Shown here: positions 18,113 through 31,302 of the stretch, in pieces
How the letters are laid out: each line of letters begins with the position of its first letter
How positions within the stretch are numbered: position 1 is the stretch's first letter
DNA from: Phragmites australis
Taxonomy: Eukaryota; Streptophyta; Magnoliopsida; Poales; Poaceae
Direction: 5' to 3'
Length of the DNA: 64,000 nucleotides
Assembly (NCBI RefSeq): GCF_958298935.1
Contig: NC_084921.1
Location: 34,536,001 to 34,600,000, forward strand
The notes under the pieces: model-generated
Told to the model about the DNA's origin: nothing
Database searches by the model: none
What the model saw: only the letters and a program-made list of their open reading frames with translations
Translations under genes and position numbers: made by a program

Positions 18113-18597
18113 GGCCATCTCCAGCAGAGGAGGCATTTTTGCAGATTCGGGCGCTACAGTGATTTGCGGTGCACTGTTCATGTACTGTAGCAACTCCAGC
18201 AGAACCGGTATCCGGTGCTACAGTACGCTACAGTGTGCTACAGTACTGCGGAGAGAGAAATTGGGACTGCAAATTTGCGGAGCTACTGTAGCATCCGCAA
18301 CACTGTAGCACAACTGTAGCACAAACTGTAGCAGTACTGTGGCGCAATGCTAAAAGAGACTGACAGTGAGCCCGGAGGGAGAAAACAATGCATGTACTGT
18401 ACCAACACTGTAGCAGTACTGCAGCGGTACTGTTCACAGAGGCTGACAGCGGGTCCGGAGAGAGAAAAAGAGGAGTAGAAAGTAAAAAATAGGGTAGCTG
18501 CTGGAGATGAAAAAATAAGGGATGCTGTAATAGTGATATGGGATGCTGTAATAGTATTTTAGAGGATGAAAATTTAAGGTAGCTGCTGGAGATGGCC
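18113..18597. mobile_element. PIF/Harbinger (Tourist-like) MITE, 485 bp, TAA target duplication
   Basis: Perfect 15-bp terminal inverted repeats GGCCATCTCCAGCAG (18113-18127) and its complement (18583-18597), flanked by TAA on both sides (18110-18112, 18598-18600). A 3-bp TAA/TTA duplication is the hallmark of PIF/Harbinger insertion. There is no transposase, so it is non-autonomous. The interior is packed with degenerate CTACAGTA/TACTGTAG words. An internal copy of the right terminal sequence (GGTAGCTGCTGGAGATG, about 18494-18510) precedes the real end, followed by a partial duplication containing GATGCTGTAATAG twice. Confidence 0.88.
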
Positions 18598-19340
18598 TAA
18601 GTAATGTGACTAGCTTTTTTGTGCACTACGAGTCCTTTCATATTCGACTAGCAGGCGTACACTGACAGGACTGCTAAACTGCAGTTCTAGAAGCCCTTCC
18701 TGAATGTCTTTTTCTACCATAAGATGATTTTTTTTCTTACTGGCTTTCCACTGTGAAATACTCACCTATCCCCTGAGTCATATCTAGTATTCTGACGTAC
18801 TTTGTATATATAAAAAAATTAGGTAAATAATATTGTAAAGATGTTTATATTGGAAAATATTGAATAGCCGATGATATTTTTTAATTTCACCCTTTTATTA
18901 TAGACCTGGTTAAGTCCCTGTCACTGTCTGGTATAAGTTGCAGGTTATCACACGCGCCCATTTAACTTAATCAAATACTAGCTACCGTTAGTGAGTACCT
19001 TAACTCGCAGGCCCGCACAACAATTCTGTTCGGAGGTCGCCGTCTCCCGTCCCACGGCTTTAGGCGAAATCCGCCCCTTCTCTATGCGTTCCCGACGGGG
19101 GGTTTCGGTTTTTCTACACGCTGACTGCGATGCGTCGTTCGGTACACCTGACCGCGCGCTAGCCCTGGCCCCGCGATGCATCATCCTTTTGCCCCTTTTT
19201 CCTTCCGGTGGTGAAGGCTGCCGAGTTTTTCTTTCTTTGGAAGCCGTGGAGGTTGCGTCGCATGACGAGCAGAGCAGATCGAACCACCGACCACGACACA
19301 CGATCGCGTTCGCGTTCGCTACTTTAATAGGAAAAATGTA
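18598..19340. other. Intergenic with a GC-rich island
   Basis: AT-rich up to about 18960, then a GC-rich block (18990-19320) with overlapping open frames on both strands. Neither frame shows a known domain and there is no sign of splicing or a TATA box. Its sharp composition edges suggest it was moved there, possibly as filler in the neighbouring DNA transposon. Confidence 0.35.
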
Positions 19341-19344
19341 AATG

Positions 19345-20083
19345 ATATTCTTAACTGTTTAGAAGAGCGAGAATACGGACGGTTTTATTAAAAGATCATA
19401 TATGTGTTGACTGCTTCTAAACACATATGTTTTTTTAAAAATCTTCTGTGTGTTGTTAAAAGACATAGATGGTTCTGTATGAAAAATCATTCGTGCCCAG
19501 TAATTCTGTACATATAGATGATATTTTAGTAAAATCATTTGTGTGTTTTCACTCTTCTAGACACAAATGAGTTTTTATAAATATCTGTACGTGTCTAGAT
19601 GATCAACACAGACGGATTTTACAAATATATATCTGTAATATATTTAAAAATTCATAAAATATTCATAAAAAGCTAGATGAAGGAACTTTTTATATGAAAA
19701 TTGTAGTTTTTGAAAAAATATACAACTTTGTAGTTTATATCTTTTTCATTTGAAATTATTTAGATGTCTAAATAATTATCTAAAGTTTTAACCAGTAAGG
19801 GTCAAAAGGATATAATATCCTATTACTATTAGTAATGATGTATATGTGATATGGTAAGAAATCTACGTGTGAGCATGAGGTCATAGGTGCAAAATATTTT
19901 TTCCTATATTAAAAATATTATTTTTTTCTAAAAATAATATCACATATGTGCTATGTCATATTATAGACAGATGGTTACCCATTTATGATAAGTTCAATAT
20001 CACAAACATTTTTGCACAAACGGTTTCGTTCCTCGTATGTGATGTGTGAAAAAACATCTATGATAGCGTGATCTGCGGTAGTG
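19345..20083. mobile_element. CACTA-like (En/Spm) non-autonomous remnant
   Basis: The right end reads ...GATCTGCGGTAGTG at 20083, the complement of a CACTACCGC start, as expected for a CACTA terminus. Inside are many short subterminal words on both strands (ACACATATGT, ACACAAATGA, GTGTCTAGATGATCAACACAGACGG), the pattern seen in grass CACTA elements. No matching left CACTA terminus or 3-bp duplication was found, and no transposase frame exists, so the left limit is only an estimate. Confidence 0.42.
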
Positions 20084-20591
20084 GTTCCTCCCATGTCCTC
20101 CTTGTTGTCACCAACGTCACATGTCCATGCCACCCAGCAGGAGCGGATCTAGGTGGATCACCAAGTGACTAGGGCACACACAAAAAAAAAGTTTAGTAGA
20201 GTACCATGGCGACCCAACTTAGAGACTCGGCAGCCTAACTCGGCAACGCCTAGAACAACAACCGTCAGTCGTCATCGCTGGATCTAGACAACGACCATCA
20301 GCTATCACCGTCGGTCGAAGATGCGCCGGTCTCCACAATGGCATAACCATTCCACTCCTCCAGGCTACAGGGCTCGCGGCATCACGAGGTCACGCCCCAC
20401 CCTCAAGACCCTAAAGCCCCGGCCCTGTCGCCCAGCTCACAGCTTAGTAGGTACGCTATGCCCGTATGCCGGTACACGGCCAGCCGCCTAGGCCCAACTC
20501 ACCTACAGTTGCGGACCTGCTCTGTTGTCTCTATGCTCACTGCTCTACATTTGTTGTAGACTGTAGATTTGTTGTAAATCTAGACATAAGA
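20084..20591. other. Intergenic, left flank of the copia insertion
   Basis: Moderately GC-rich with no supported gene. The last five bases before the copia element (TATCT, 20592-20596) are its target duplication. Confidence 0.5.
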
Positions 20592-20596
20592 TATCT

Positions 20597-22582
20597 TGTA
20601 GGATCGAGAATGACGACTAAAGAGGGGTGAATATGTACCTTATTAAATTCTTTTGAATTGGATGGCATTCTCCTTTGTTTCACCCAACACACCTTAAAGC
20701 TCAAGCAAAACCAAAATTTGAAAAGAAGCAAGTTGCAATAAGAACACAAATAAAATCATGGCTCTTATGGTTATAGATGAATCCTAGATTTAATTGAAAC
20801 CAATTCAGCAAATCATAGCCACAAAAGATTGCAACTTGAAGGAAGAAACACTTTGATCCAAAAAGATAGATACTGGGGAAGAAACTCTCTAAGTTGATGG
20901 TTTAGAGACAAGCGAATTCAATACCCAATTATATATAATTGTACGTGAATTTTATGACTCTAGAAACAAGAAGAATGACTCCAACAAGGTAAAAATTTCA
21001 GCATATGCGCAAAAAAGAAAATCACAAGTGAAAACCGAAAACTTGCAAACTTGCAAGAGAACCAATAGAGGGAAACTAGAAGGGGTTGAATACAAATATG
21101 GGAAGAAAAATAAACTTCATTACTTCTAAAGGTCAGGCTTATTTTAGACAGATTACAAAGATTTTTTGTCACAAAGCTATCACCTAATACATAGGCCAAA
21201 CACTCATCTTCCTCTTCTCTAAAATTCTAGCACAAGTCTCTCATATGGATAGCTCAAGGGGCTCAAGTGACTAGTTCATAATCTCGCATAGCCCTACCCC
21301 TCTATTTATAAGTTTAGATTATTTGACCCCTGACTTTACTAGCTTTTTCTCAAAATACCCCTCTCAATTAGTGCACTCCTACCTACCATCAAGGGTATTT
21401 TAGTCTATTTTCTCTTCCATCTATCGAGACAGCCATGGAGCCTTCATGACTTAGCTTCGCCTCGACGCAAGCTTATAATGATGCCACGTGCACTGCACTC
21501 TTCCACAGTTTTGAGACCAAACCGCGAAACTGTCTCGCACGCTTCTCAAAGCGTGACTCACTGCTGCTTGCTTTGGCCCCAAACAAGCATCCCGATATCG
21601 ACATGTGTAATCCGTCTTGCTATCTTGACCGTCGGCAAGTCTCTTCCGCTCCCGATCCCTCGAGCCTCCTTGTCACTTGCACCGGCATCCCCTTCACTTG
21701 AATTTGTCAACACGTCGTCTTCATCCTTCCTTCTAAGCTTTGCTTAACTTCCATGTGAATAGCTGGGACCACCTTTGACTCTGTCCGACCTCCTCAATCG
21801 TCTGGCACTAAGAACCCTGCTTGGCCTCGATCATCCCGCCATTGGTCACCAAATTGCATCTATTACCTGCACAACTTTAGACAAGCAAACGCATATATCT
21901 AATTCCATTATAGATTAGTCCATAATCAAAATCCTCTATTAAGTCACATCTTAGAGAAATCGTGAACACCAGATGATTCGGCGTGCACACCTCCTGAGTG
22001 CTGCACCATCTGGTGTGTGCAACTTGTCAAATCGATAAGTTTTGCAACCTCTCTACACAAAATGCTCTGGCATGTTCTTCGTCCCATCACCGGAACATCC
22101 AGTGTGTTCAACTTGTCCAGACCACGGCTTTACACCTTCTCTGCAAGAAATGCTCCAGCGATCACTTCGGTGTTCATACACAGTATCACCGGACCATCCG
22201 GCGAGCACTTGGCCCATCAGAGCTAATTTCCAGGCTCTCTGCAAGAAATACTCTGGCGTCCATATCTCTCAATCGTCGGATCATCCAGCGTTCACTTGAG
22301 TTTTTGCTTCTGAGTTGCATTACTCTGATGTGTACCTGATCTGAACACCAGACCATCCGATGCATTCATTTTTCATAGCGTCGGATCATCCAATGTGTAC
22401 AATCTTCATGTACTCAGAATTAAGAAACGCCGACTCCAATTCTTCCGTGATTATGGTTGGTCAAGATCAACATTGTAGTACGCAAACATGCCTATGCAAT
22501 CTCAAAAACATCAAACCAAATCAACACGCTTGTCAATCACTCATCACAAATAAATCAAGACATATTTTAACTTATTTTGTCA
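20597..22582 (-). repeat. Copia LTR, left copy (3' LTR in element orientation)
   Basis: TGTAGGATCG...TTATTTTGTCA, 1986 bp. A TATAAATAGAGGGG promoter-like motif lies on the minus strand at about 21296-21310. At 21960-22400 it contains seven or more degenerate copies of a near-palindromic CCGGAYCATCCGG word. It is about 350 bp longer than the right LTR once the latter's insertion is removed; the extra stretch lies roughly at 20940-21270. Confidence 0.92.
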
Positions 22583-22594
22583 ATCTCCCCCTTG
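22583..22594 (-). other. Copia polypurine tract
   Basis: On the minus strand AAGGGGGAGAT directly precedes the 3' LTR start (TGACA); this primes second-strand synthesis. Confidence 0.8.
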
Positions 22595-22596
22595 AT

Positions 22597-23940
22597 GAGT
22601 GCATTGATAGCCCTTAAAACAAAAAAAAATGGTTTGAAGAAGGCACAAGAAGCTCATCTAGGTGACAAAAACTCGAGAAGTAGCAGAAAATGTCACTTGG
22701 CGTAAGAAGATTGCAAAAAGCCTTAAGAGAGGCAGAGACAAGCCAAAATCCTCAAAAACCCAATAAAAGCCCAATGCTCTCCCTTGATGAATGCATATTT
22801 TTCACATATTTTCTTCCCCATTCATCATGCAAGATTCTTCTTTGTGCCTTAATGCATATTTTTTTCCCCTTTGGCAATGCAAACATCAAGGGCAAAACAC
22901 CATACAATGTATGAACATGCAATCCTAATGAGCTTTTACAAGTATACCATAAAGCATTTGCAAATGCTAGCAATATCAAAAGGATATGGACTGTAGAATG
23001 TGGAGCTCATAAGCACACAAAACCTCAAAAAAATGCAATGTCATAAGAACATAAAGCTATACAAGTTAAACTGAAAAATTATTAGTGCATTTAAGTTCAC
23101 ATAGCCGAATCATGTTAAAAGTGATCATCACATAAGCATCCACTCGTACCGAGGCAATACAAGCGTTAATAGCTAACTTCAATCTCAAACTAGGCAAACA
23201 AGCATTCATGATAATAGGCTTTGCAAATGCTCATATATGAAAGTAAGACTTAATTAGATCAAGTGGTTAAAGATGTAACATTGATACATATTTCTTTATT
23301 TTTCTTTTTATCCTCAACTTGCCTCTTATCCAAGCAAAGTATCGCGTGATTAGGTACGATAAATATCTCGAGGCTTTAAGACAACCGTATTGGATTATAT
23401 TTTAGCATAAGAAACTTAATTTCTTAAAATTATTCAATTTTGCACAAATTATCAAGTTTTCACATAATCAAGTCAAGTAGTGTCTTTGCGAAACAAGAAC
23501 ACATGTTCCCATAATGTTCTATCATGAGCTAACATTTGACAAAGACAAAAACATAGTGCAATGTTCCACGATCTACTATCTTGAATCAAGAAGCTTAGAA
23601 CAAGATATTCATCAAACTAGGCTTAACACAAGCATTGACTAAGCCAAATTAATTATGAATATGGTGATCAAGAATGTAGCATTTCATAACCTACATGATT
23701 CATAAAAATGTTAAATTTTATCTTTAGAAAGGTCAGCTTGCTTGAAATGTTTCATATCAAAGTATCAAGAGGAGCCTAAAATTAAAAGTTTGCTCCGCAC
23801 AGCTACTCAACTTAGTCCAAATTCGAGTCTAGTAATAGAAAATGCTAAAGATATACAAATCAAAGATCAACTACTATGATTATCTTACATGATAAGATGC
23901 AATGTAAATGCAAAAAAAGTAAGATAAGAATAACTCCCCC
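22597..23940 (-). other. Copia 3' untranslated interior
   Basis: About 1.35 kb between RNase H and the 3' LTR with no supportable open frame. Maximus/SIRE elements can carry an envelope-like frame here; I see no convincing one. Confidence 0.5.
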
Positions 23941-25733
23941 TCACACAATATCATAGGGGTGACACACTCTAAGCTCACTCCTCAAATAAGCAAATCTTGT
24001 TGCATTTAGAGACTTGATAAAGATATCGGCTAGCTGGTGTTGGGTATCTATATAGCTCAACATAATTTCTCCCTTCTCATTATGATCTCTCAAGAAGTTG
24101 AATCTCACATATATGTGTTTAGTTTCAGAGTATTGAACTGAGTTATTTGCAAGGCTTATGGCACTGATGTTGTCACATAAAAATGGCACACTCTTCAAGT
24201 CTAACCCATAGTTCCTCAAAGTAGCAACTATTCACAAAATTTATGAGCAACAGCTACATACTCAGCTTAAGCAGTAGACTATGCAACGCTAGACTGTTTG
24301 CGAAGATCAATATATAAGAGAAGTACCAAGAAATGACAAATACCAGAAGTAATCTTTCTATCAATTCTACAGCCAGCAAAATCTGTATCCGAAAATCATA
24401 AAGTGAGATAGAACAAAATGCAGAAAACCAAAGACCATACTCTAGGGTGTTTTTGAGGTGCCTGAGTATGCGCTTCACCGCTTGACGGTGAGACATCCTT
24501 AGTATAGGAGTGAGCCAATCATGCTCCTGTACTCCTGCTGCTCTACCTCATTTCTATCTTTATCCGGATCAAGCACGATCAAGGTAGCCATAGGTATCGC
24601 CGAGGGCTTTGCATCGCTCATGTCAAACGATTCAGCAAATCCTTGGTGTACTTCATCTTATGGATGAATGTACCTTGCTTGCATTACTTGATTTGCAGTC
24701 AAGGAAGAAGTTGAGCTCACCTATCATCCACATCTCAAATTTTCTGCTCATAGTTTCTACAAACTTGGCCACAAGTGCATGAGAAGAGCCACCAAAGATG
24801 ATATCATCCATGTATATCTGAAAAAGAAGAAAATCATTGTCATGCCTAAAAGTAAAGAAAATTTTATCCACCGACCCCATCACCATGCTCTAGCAAAAAA
24901 GACTTAAGCCTATTATACCAAGCCCTAGGCGTTTGCTTAGGCCCGTACAAAGCTTTCTGAAATTTATATACTCTATTTGGATAATTGGGGTGCTCAAAGC
25001 CTAGGAGTTGCTTAATATAGACCTCTTCTTCTATGAAACCATTTAAGAAAGCACATTTAACATCCATTTGATACAATTTGAACGCTTGGGATGTCGCAAA
25101 TGCAAGGGTGATTTTAATGGTTCTTAGTCTAGCTACCGGAACAAAGGTTTCTTCAAAATCTATCTCCTCTATTTGAGTGAAACTTTAAGCAACAAGTCTA
25201 GTCTTATTTCTCACTACAAACCCATCATCTCCCTGTTTGTTCTTGAAGACCCATTTGGTGTCTATGGTGTGAATGTTATGGGGTGGCTCTATAAGGACCC
25301 AAACTTGGTTTCTCTCAAAGTTTTCTAGTTATTCATGTATAGCATTGACCCAATTTGAATTAGATAAAGCATGTCCAATATCATGGGGCTCAAAAGAAAC
25401 AACAAATACAGAATTAGTAAAATAAGCATAATGAGCAGATTTGGATCTCGTTGCCCTTTCATTGATGTCGTCGATCATCATCTATGGAGGGTGTCGTCGC
25501 GGAATATGTTGAGGAGCTTCGTGTTGTGAGATGATCTCCCCCTCAAACACTGCTGTTGCAGGCTCGAAAGCAGCTGAAGTGAAAGTAGAGGCTGCAGGAT
25601 TATCTGTCAGTGTAGAAGAGGCAGAAACCAACTCGGGAGCAAGTGTGGTAGTAAAAATTAGTGGATCATCCTCGTCATCTCCAAGAGCTGGAAGGTCGCC
25701 ATCTACAAAGATGCTTTCTCTCATCTCCTGATC
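23941..25733 (-). pseudogene. Copia reverse transcriptase and RNase H (pol, 3' half)
   Basis: Minus strand: an acidic linker (25724-25482, DGDLPALGDDEDDP), then reverse transcriptase with QMDVKCAFLNGFIEEEVYIKQ (about 25073-25015), VYKFQKALYGPKQTPRAWY (about 24975-24920) and the catalytic YMDDIIF (about 24815-24795), then RNase H ending at 23941 with LCDNISAISLANN, TKHIYVRFNFLRDH and QLADIFIKSL. These match the RVT_2 and copia RNase H domains in order and spacing. Stops and frameshifts break it into at least four open stretches, so it is inactive. The frame upstream continues across the solo LTR into integrase, showing that the LTR insertion is a later event. Confidence 0.87.
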
Positions 25734-28700
25734 TGTGAGGAACCATCCAAATAATATTCTAATTAATCACCAGGAGGATCATTATTGATAATCACAACCT
25801 CGATGATTAACCAGAATATCATCCCGGTAGTCCTGGCACGTGTTTTGTGCCCAAGATCGGAACACATGGCTTCCCAACATGTACATCACAACAAAGCTTA
25901 AGAAAGAGCAGGTAATTAACATTATATTACAAACTCTTAAGCATGCAACAAGTTATCACAATTCACAGCAAAAGAGAGCTAGGAGGAGACTAAAACCTGC
26001 TCAACTCTTAACCAGCAAAAGAACTAAGCAGCGGAAGACTAAAAGCTATACAACAAAAGGATATGGAGCCACATGCCCTTAGGCTCCATACCATAACACT
26101 GAGTTCGGAGTAGAGTGTGCTACTCCTGCCCGCCACCCTGATCGGCAGGCACAAAATAGCCAAACACCGCCCCCTCCTCGCCGACCTGTGAACCTGCATC
26201 AACTTAAAGGCAGAACCCTGAGTACGAAGGTACTCGCAAGTCTTACACAATATGGGTATATAATATCCCGACTCCAAGGATTATACATTGAGCTGTTAGC
26301 AAGAGTAGACCACAAGGTTAAGTAAAACATATGCGGTAAGCAACCTAGACATATGTGTGAGCAACTAACTTAACCAACATATATGAAATTACCCTTCAAC
26401 TACTAACTGATCATATGAAACTGAAACCACATTAGTATCAATGTATAACATGTGCCATCTCGACCACCTCCCACATATCCGAACCATACAACTGAACCAA
26501 CCACGAGAACTCTACGACCGGGTGCAAGTGAAACAATAGCATGCTCATGACTGAGACGCAGCAATTCAAACTGTTTATACATCCTGCACGGGATACTCCT
26601 GAACCCACACGACACGAGGACCATACGGCTTGTGCCACCGGCCAAAGTGCACACAAGAGAGTACTCGTGACAACATTTCCCAATCAGCCCCAACCGTGTG
26701 GGGCATCCATCGCTCGGCGCGGCGATACTAGAACTACTCCCAGAGCAAACTAGTACCGCTTACAAGCCCACCCGCTCACACCGTCGATGTTCACATCCAC
26801 AAAGCCACAACTGCGAAGGTATTCAGCTCGCCTTACTATTAGATTGGCATGTGGTGAGTAAGGTAAGTGCTAAAGCCAACTATCTCGACGATCGATCTTA
26901 AACGATGCAAGCGGTCTACGGTGTCCGGGTTCCCTTCCCGAACTACCCCCAGACTTTCCTTGAGGGCAAATGAACCCCTAACACCACTCATATCTCGTCT
27001 CATACTCACTACTCGACCAACCAACACCAACAATCCAACACGATAACCATTGTGAAAGTAATTTAACTTATAGCTCGCGAACGATGGGACGTTCCACCGC
27101 TCGACTTCTACCGAGGACCTATGTATTGCTAAGCATCTCGCATCACTTTTAAGTTAGACCTTATCATGAATAAACCCAGGCTACAAGAATATAGATCAAT
27201 AATAATTCAAGGTAGAGACAATGCGATCAACATAGGTTCTACCCATAAAAGCCCGGCATCGACTTCCTATACATGCAAACCTATACATAAGCATAATTTA
27301 TCAATATTTAGACTTTATTCAATTCAACTGACAGGGTTCAATATGATAGATGCTTGCCTTCCTGTTCAGGTGGCTGCCCAAAATTTCCCTCGCTCTCCTG
27401 GATCATCGGCTCGATGTTCTCTAAAAAGAATAACGCGTGCAATGCCATGAATATGAATGAAATACAACAATATGCCAAAATATGCATATAATATATGAAA
27501 ATATTTTTCCTATATAGAACAAGTCATAATGAAACTAGGAAAATTGGATTCATCAATTTTAGACTTATGATGAATTAACGGTGAATTAATGAAGCTTTAA
27601 CCTAATTAATTAATCTCAGAAATTTAATACATTATTTCATGGCTGGGGATATTTGTAGTAGGTAGAATAGGTTATTATGAAATCAACAAAAAAAATTCAT
27701 AATTTTTGGAGCTACAGAGAATTTATTATGAATTTTACAAGTTTTAGAAAAAGCAGTAACTATGTTGTCTGGGTATACAGCGGTCAGACCACATGTATAC
27801 TGACGGTCAGACCGCCAAGAGTCACGGTTAGACCACCGGAAATGCGGTCAGACCACCCCCGTGCAGAGGCTTTTGGCCCCTGGCGGTCTGACCGACCTTG
27901 GGGTGGCGGTCAGATCGCTGGGAGTCGCCGAGGGCACTTTGGGAGCTCACCGGCGATGATTTCGACGACACTTGGAGTGAGGACTTGGACCTAGAGCATC
28001 ACATTGACTTCCTCCACCGTGTAGGACAACATATATACGCCGAAATCGACCAAAACTCGGCTATTGCTTCCAATTCATCAAGAACTCATGAACTTCAAAT
28101 CCCTATCTCAAAATTCAAAATCAACCATCTAAAAGGCGGATTCTTGCCATGGGAGTTTAGGGGACTCACCCAATGGCCTTTACCGAGATTGTGGACCACT
28201 GATTGAAGGAGTAAATGGAGGGAAAAGCTCGGGAGGCGAAGAAATCTGGTGTTCTTCACATTTCAACCCTAAACACCAAAAGACACAAAATTCGGCTCAA
28301 ATCCTCCGGGAAAATGAAAATGAATTGGAGGGATGGATAGCTCATGAGCTTGTGATCGCAATGGTACCATATACTCACTCAAATCCCTCTATTGAGCTCA
28401 GATTTTGGAAGAAAAGAGAGAGGGAATGAGAGGGAGAGTGAGAGGGGAGGGGAGCACGGTGGTCGGTGGGGTAGCGTGGGGGAGTGAGGGAGGAGAGAGA
28501 GAGAGGGCTGCCACTCTAGAGGGAGAGAGAGTGGGTGGTTGGCCCACTCCGGTGGGGCCCATGTGTTAGAGAAAGAGTCCATTTTAACTGTGAATTTCAT
28601 TCTTTTCTCTCTTGGATTTCTTTATCTCATCCAATTGACTTGAAATGAATTGCTCTAGAGTTACAAAACAAATTACACAAAATTAAATATAATGCTTAAG

Positions 28701-28747
28701 AAGCATAATTATGCTTAAATATATGATTAAGGATTTGGGACGTGACA
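25734..28747 (-). mobile_element. Solo LTR (gypsy Del/Tekay-like family), TSD TGATC
   Basis: A 3014-bp unit, TGTGAGGAAC...CGTGACA, flanked by perfect TGATC duplications (25729-25733, 28748-28752). It splits the copia pol frame; deleting the unit plus one TGATC leaves the frame continuous, which fixes the edges to the base. The reverse complement matches the solo LTR at 32449-36033 in several blocks (for example GGTAGAAGTCGAG and CCGGGATGAT-type strings near the end). No internal coding region remains, so it is the product of LTR-LTR recombination. The long LTR with TGTGAC.GCCC start suggests the Del/Tekay chromovirus group; this lineage call is inference. Confidence 0.88.
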
Positions 28748-30213
28748 TGATCACCAGCACACTCAAGAATAGGTCTAACACAAGGGGTTGATTCATCAAA
28801 GGTCACATCATATGACTCCATGATGGTGTTAGTATCAAGATTAAGAATCTTGTAAGAATAATCATGAATCAAATACCCCAAGAAAATATCATCGGAAGAA
28901 CGAGGCTCGAAGTTGTCAAGATTGTCATGCTTTAGGATGAAACATCGACAGCCAAAAACTCTCAAATGTGAAACCTTCGGCTTCCTCCCAATACGCAACT
29001 CATAAGAAGTCAAATTCAAAATCGAACGTAAGAAAATCCGATTAGAGATATAACAAGTTGTGCTAATAGCCTCTGTCCAAAATGTTTTAGGAGTCATATG
29101 CTCATTGAGCATCGTCCTAACCATCTCCACAAAAATGCGATTTTTCTCTCAACCACGTCATTCTGCTGAGAAATGGTGGGGCAAAAAATTGATGCTCAAT
29201 GTCTTGTTCAAGATATAAAGCATCAAAAGATATTTCTTAAACTCAGTGCTATTATCACTGTGAATTTCTTTCAATACACCAGGAAGTTCCTTGAACAAAC
29301 TCAAAGCTAAGCTCTGAAAGTGTGAGAATACTTCATCCTTACTTACAAGAAAGAAGACTCAAGAGTAGTGAGAGTAATCATTAGCAATGATAAGAACATA
29401 CACTTCCCCTAATCGAACGAACTTGGAAATGATGAACAGTATCCATATGGAGAAGTTCCCTCGGTCATTCAGTTATCACCAAATTTACTAGTGGATGGGA
29501 GACGATAACCATCTTACCATACCAACAAGGAGCACAAACAAGGTTCTTCTCAAACTTGAGCTTGAGCAAACCTCGGATCAAGCCTAGGCACTCAAACGAG
29601 TAAGAAAATTAAAGCTCATGTGCCCTAATCTCCTATGTCACATCCAAAGCTCAAAAGAAGGTTGAGCAAACAAACAACAAGAAGAAACAAGAGACTTATA
29701 AAAATCAGCTCTAAAAACTCTCCTAACTCTGAAAATCTGACAAATTAAAGTGCTAGAAAAATCAAGAACTTGAGAAGTATTGCGTTTGAAACGTACTTCC
29801 AAGTCATCATTCAATAACCGAGATACAGAGAGAAGGTTGTATCACAAATGCTCCACCAAAATCACATCCTTGAGAGTGAAAAACTCATTCACTCTTACCA
29901 TACATTTGACTTTCACCCTTTCTTTTTATCACCCCCAAAAGTAATGTATTCATGCAACTTCATTGGGGTAAGGGTGGAGAACCATGATACATCTCCAGTC
30001 ATATGGTGTGAACCACCGGAGTCGATGAGCCACTTTTTCTCCAGGCCTCTTCCTGCCACCTCAAAGGAATCGAGCTCGGGGTCGCTGTTGTTGTTGTTGT
30101 CATCCGCCATGAAGCAGAGGCTAGCGAAGTTCTTTTTCTTTTTCTTCTTGTCCTCCACCGGCATCTCCTCCTCCTTCAAGCTTTCCTCCTTACTTGAAGA
30201 GGTGTTGATGTCG
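28748..30213 (-). pseudogene. Copia protease and integrase (pol, 5' half)
   Basis: Minus strand from about 30080: a lysine-rich stretch (KKKKKK), then the retropepsin site WLIDSGGSHHMTGD (about 30035-29990), whose Asp-Ser-Gly is intact, followed by WFSTLTPMKLHEYITFG. Integrase follows: a degenerate zinc-binding region around 29600-29500 (LCHRRLGH-like, CAPCWYGKM), MDTV at about 29440, HSDNSTEF at about 29260 and the C-terminal part at 29130-28750 (MVRTMLNEHMTPKTFWTEAI, LRVFGCRCFI, SSDDIFLGY). These are the D, D and E regions of a DDE integrase. Several stops are present, so it is inactive. The solo LTR at 25734-28747 separates it from the reverse transcriptase. Confidence 0.85.
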
Positions 30214-31150
30214 CTAAGAGATACTGCAAACACCCTCGAAGCCGCCTTGGTCGTCTTCTTGACCATCTTGTTGTAGTTCTTCTTGAAGAAGGGTTACTTG
30301 TCTTCTTGTGCTTTTCATGGTCTTGGTTGTGGTCTTCCCTCTCCTTAAGTTTAGGGCAGTCTGCCTTGAAATGAGTAGTGTCACCACACTCAAAGCAGGT
30401 CCGAGAACCACCTCTCCTCTAGTCTCAGTGGTTGTTGTAGAAGCAGGTGAACTTCTTCACAATCAGTGCAAGATCCTCATCATCAAGCAATCAGTGCAAG
30501 ATCTCATCATCAAGCATATCCACTTGCTCCTCTGTGATAGAGACCAAAGAAGAGAAAGCAAAATCACCAATTAAGGGGTTAGCACAAGAAACACCAACTC
30601 CAAACTGACTGCCACCGCTAGATCCTGAAACCAACATTATGTTCTAAGACAAGGGATTTTCTAGGCCTATCCTTACCACCTTGATGATATTGGAGGACTT
30701 GACCTTGCTGAAGAGTTTATCACAAGTCAATGTGTCATAACTAGATGACTCTTCAATGATCAAGATCTTCACTTTCCATATGCTACGATCAAGAGTATAG
30801 AGAAACTTGATCGGCCTCCCATAATCAGAGTAGGGTAAAACTCGAGTGGATATCAGATTGCTGACAATCCCATCAAAATGAGCAAAGATGGCATCCAACG
30901 ACTCTCCGGGGACTTGTATGAACATTTGATATTCTTGATTGTACGTGTTTTGATGTCAAGTCTTAATTTGGTTGGTGCTCTCATGAAAAATACTTAAAGT
31001 AGACCAAATCTCACAGGCAGTACGAAGGTGTTGGACCCTGTCAAACTTATTCCGACTCAGCCTTGTGAACAAAATATTTCTCGCCTTATTGTTAGCCTCA
31101 TACTGTTTGATTTGAACCTGAGTCGTCTGAGCAGCAGTGATCTCATAGTT
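30214..31150 (-). pseudogene. Copia gag remnant with CCHC zinc knuckle
   Basis: Minus strand: a capsid-like (UBN2-type) domain at about 31150-30644, with VPGESLDAIFAHFDGIVSNL and ILIIEESSSYDTLTCDKLF, then a zinc knuckle at about 30400-30355, CFECGDTTHFKADC, with the CX2CX4HX4C spacing complete. The product packages element RNA. Stop codons and a frameshift between the capsid and zinc knuckle parts make it nonfunctional. Confidence 0.8.
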
Positions 31151-31302
31151 GGAATCAACTTTTTCTCAAATTGCACTTTCTTTGCTTAGAAGAAAAGGCT
31201 CCATATGCACCTCCCAATACGAAAAATCATGGCCATCAAATAGTCAAATCTTCTCACTTCTTTCCATTGTCGCCTACGGATCACAAAGCCGGTGATCAAT
31301 CC

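Noticed and set aside
18978..19341. Overlapping open frames of about 110 codons on both strands
   Set aside because: No domain, no splice or promoter context, and both strands are open because of base composition.
20150..20200. AGCGGATCTAGGTGG...GACTAGGGC phrase, similar to 42490-42520
   Set aside because: It resembles a phrase common in grass DNA transposons, but no termini could be defined for either copy.
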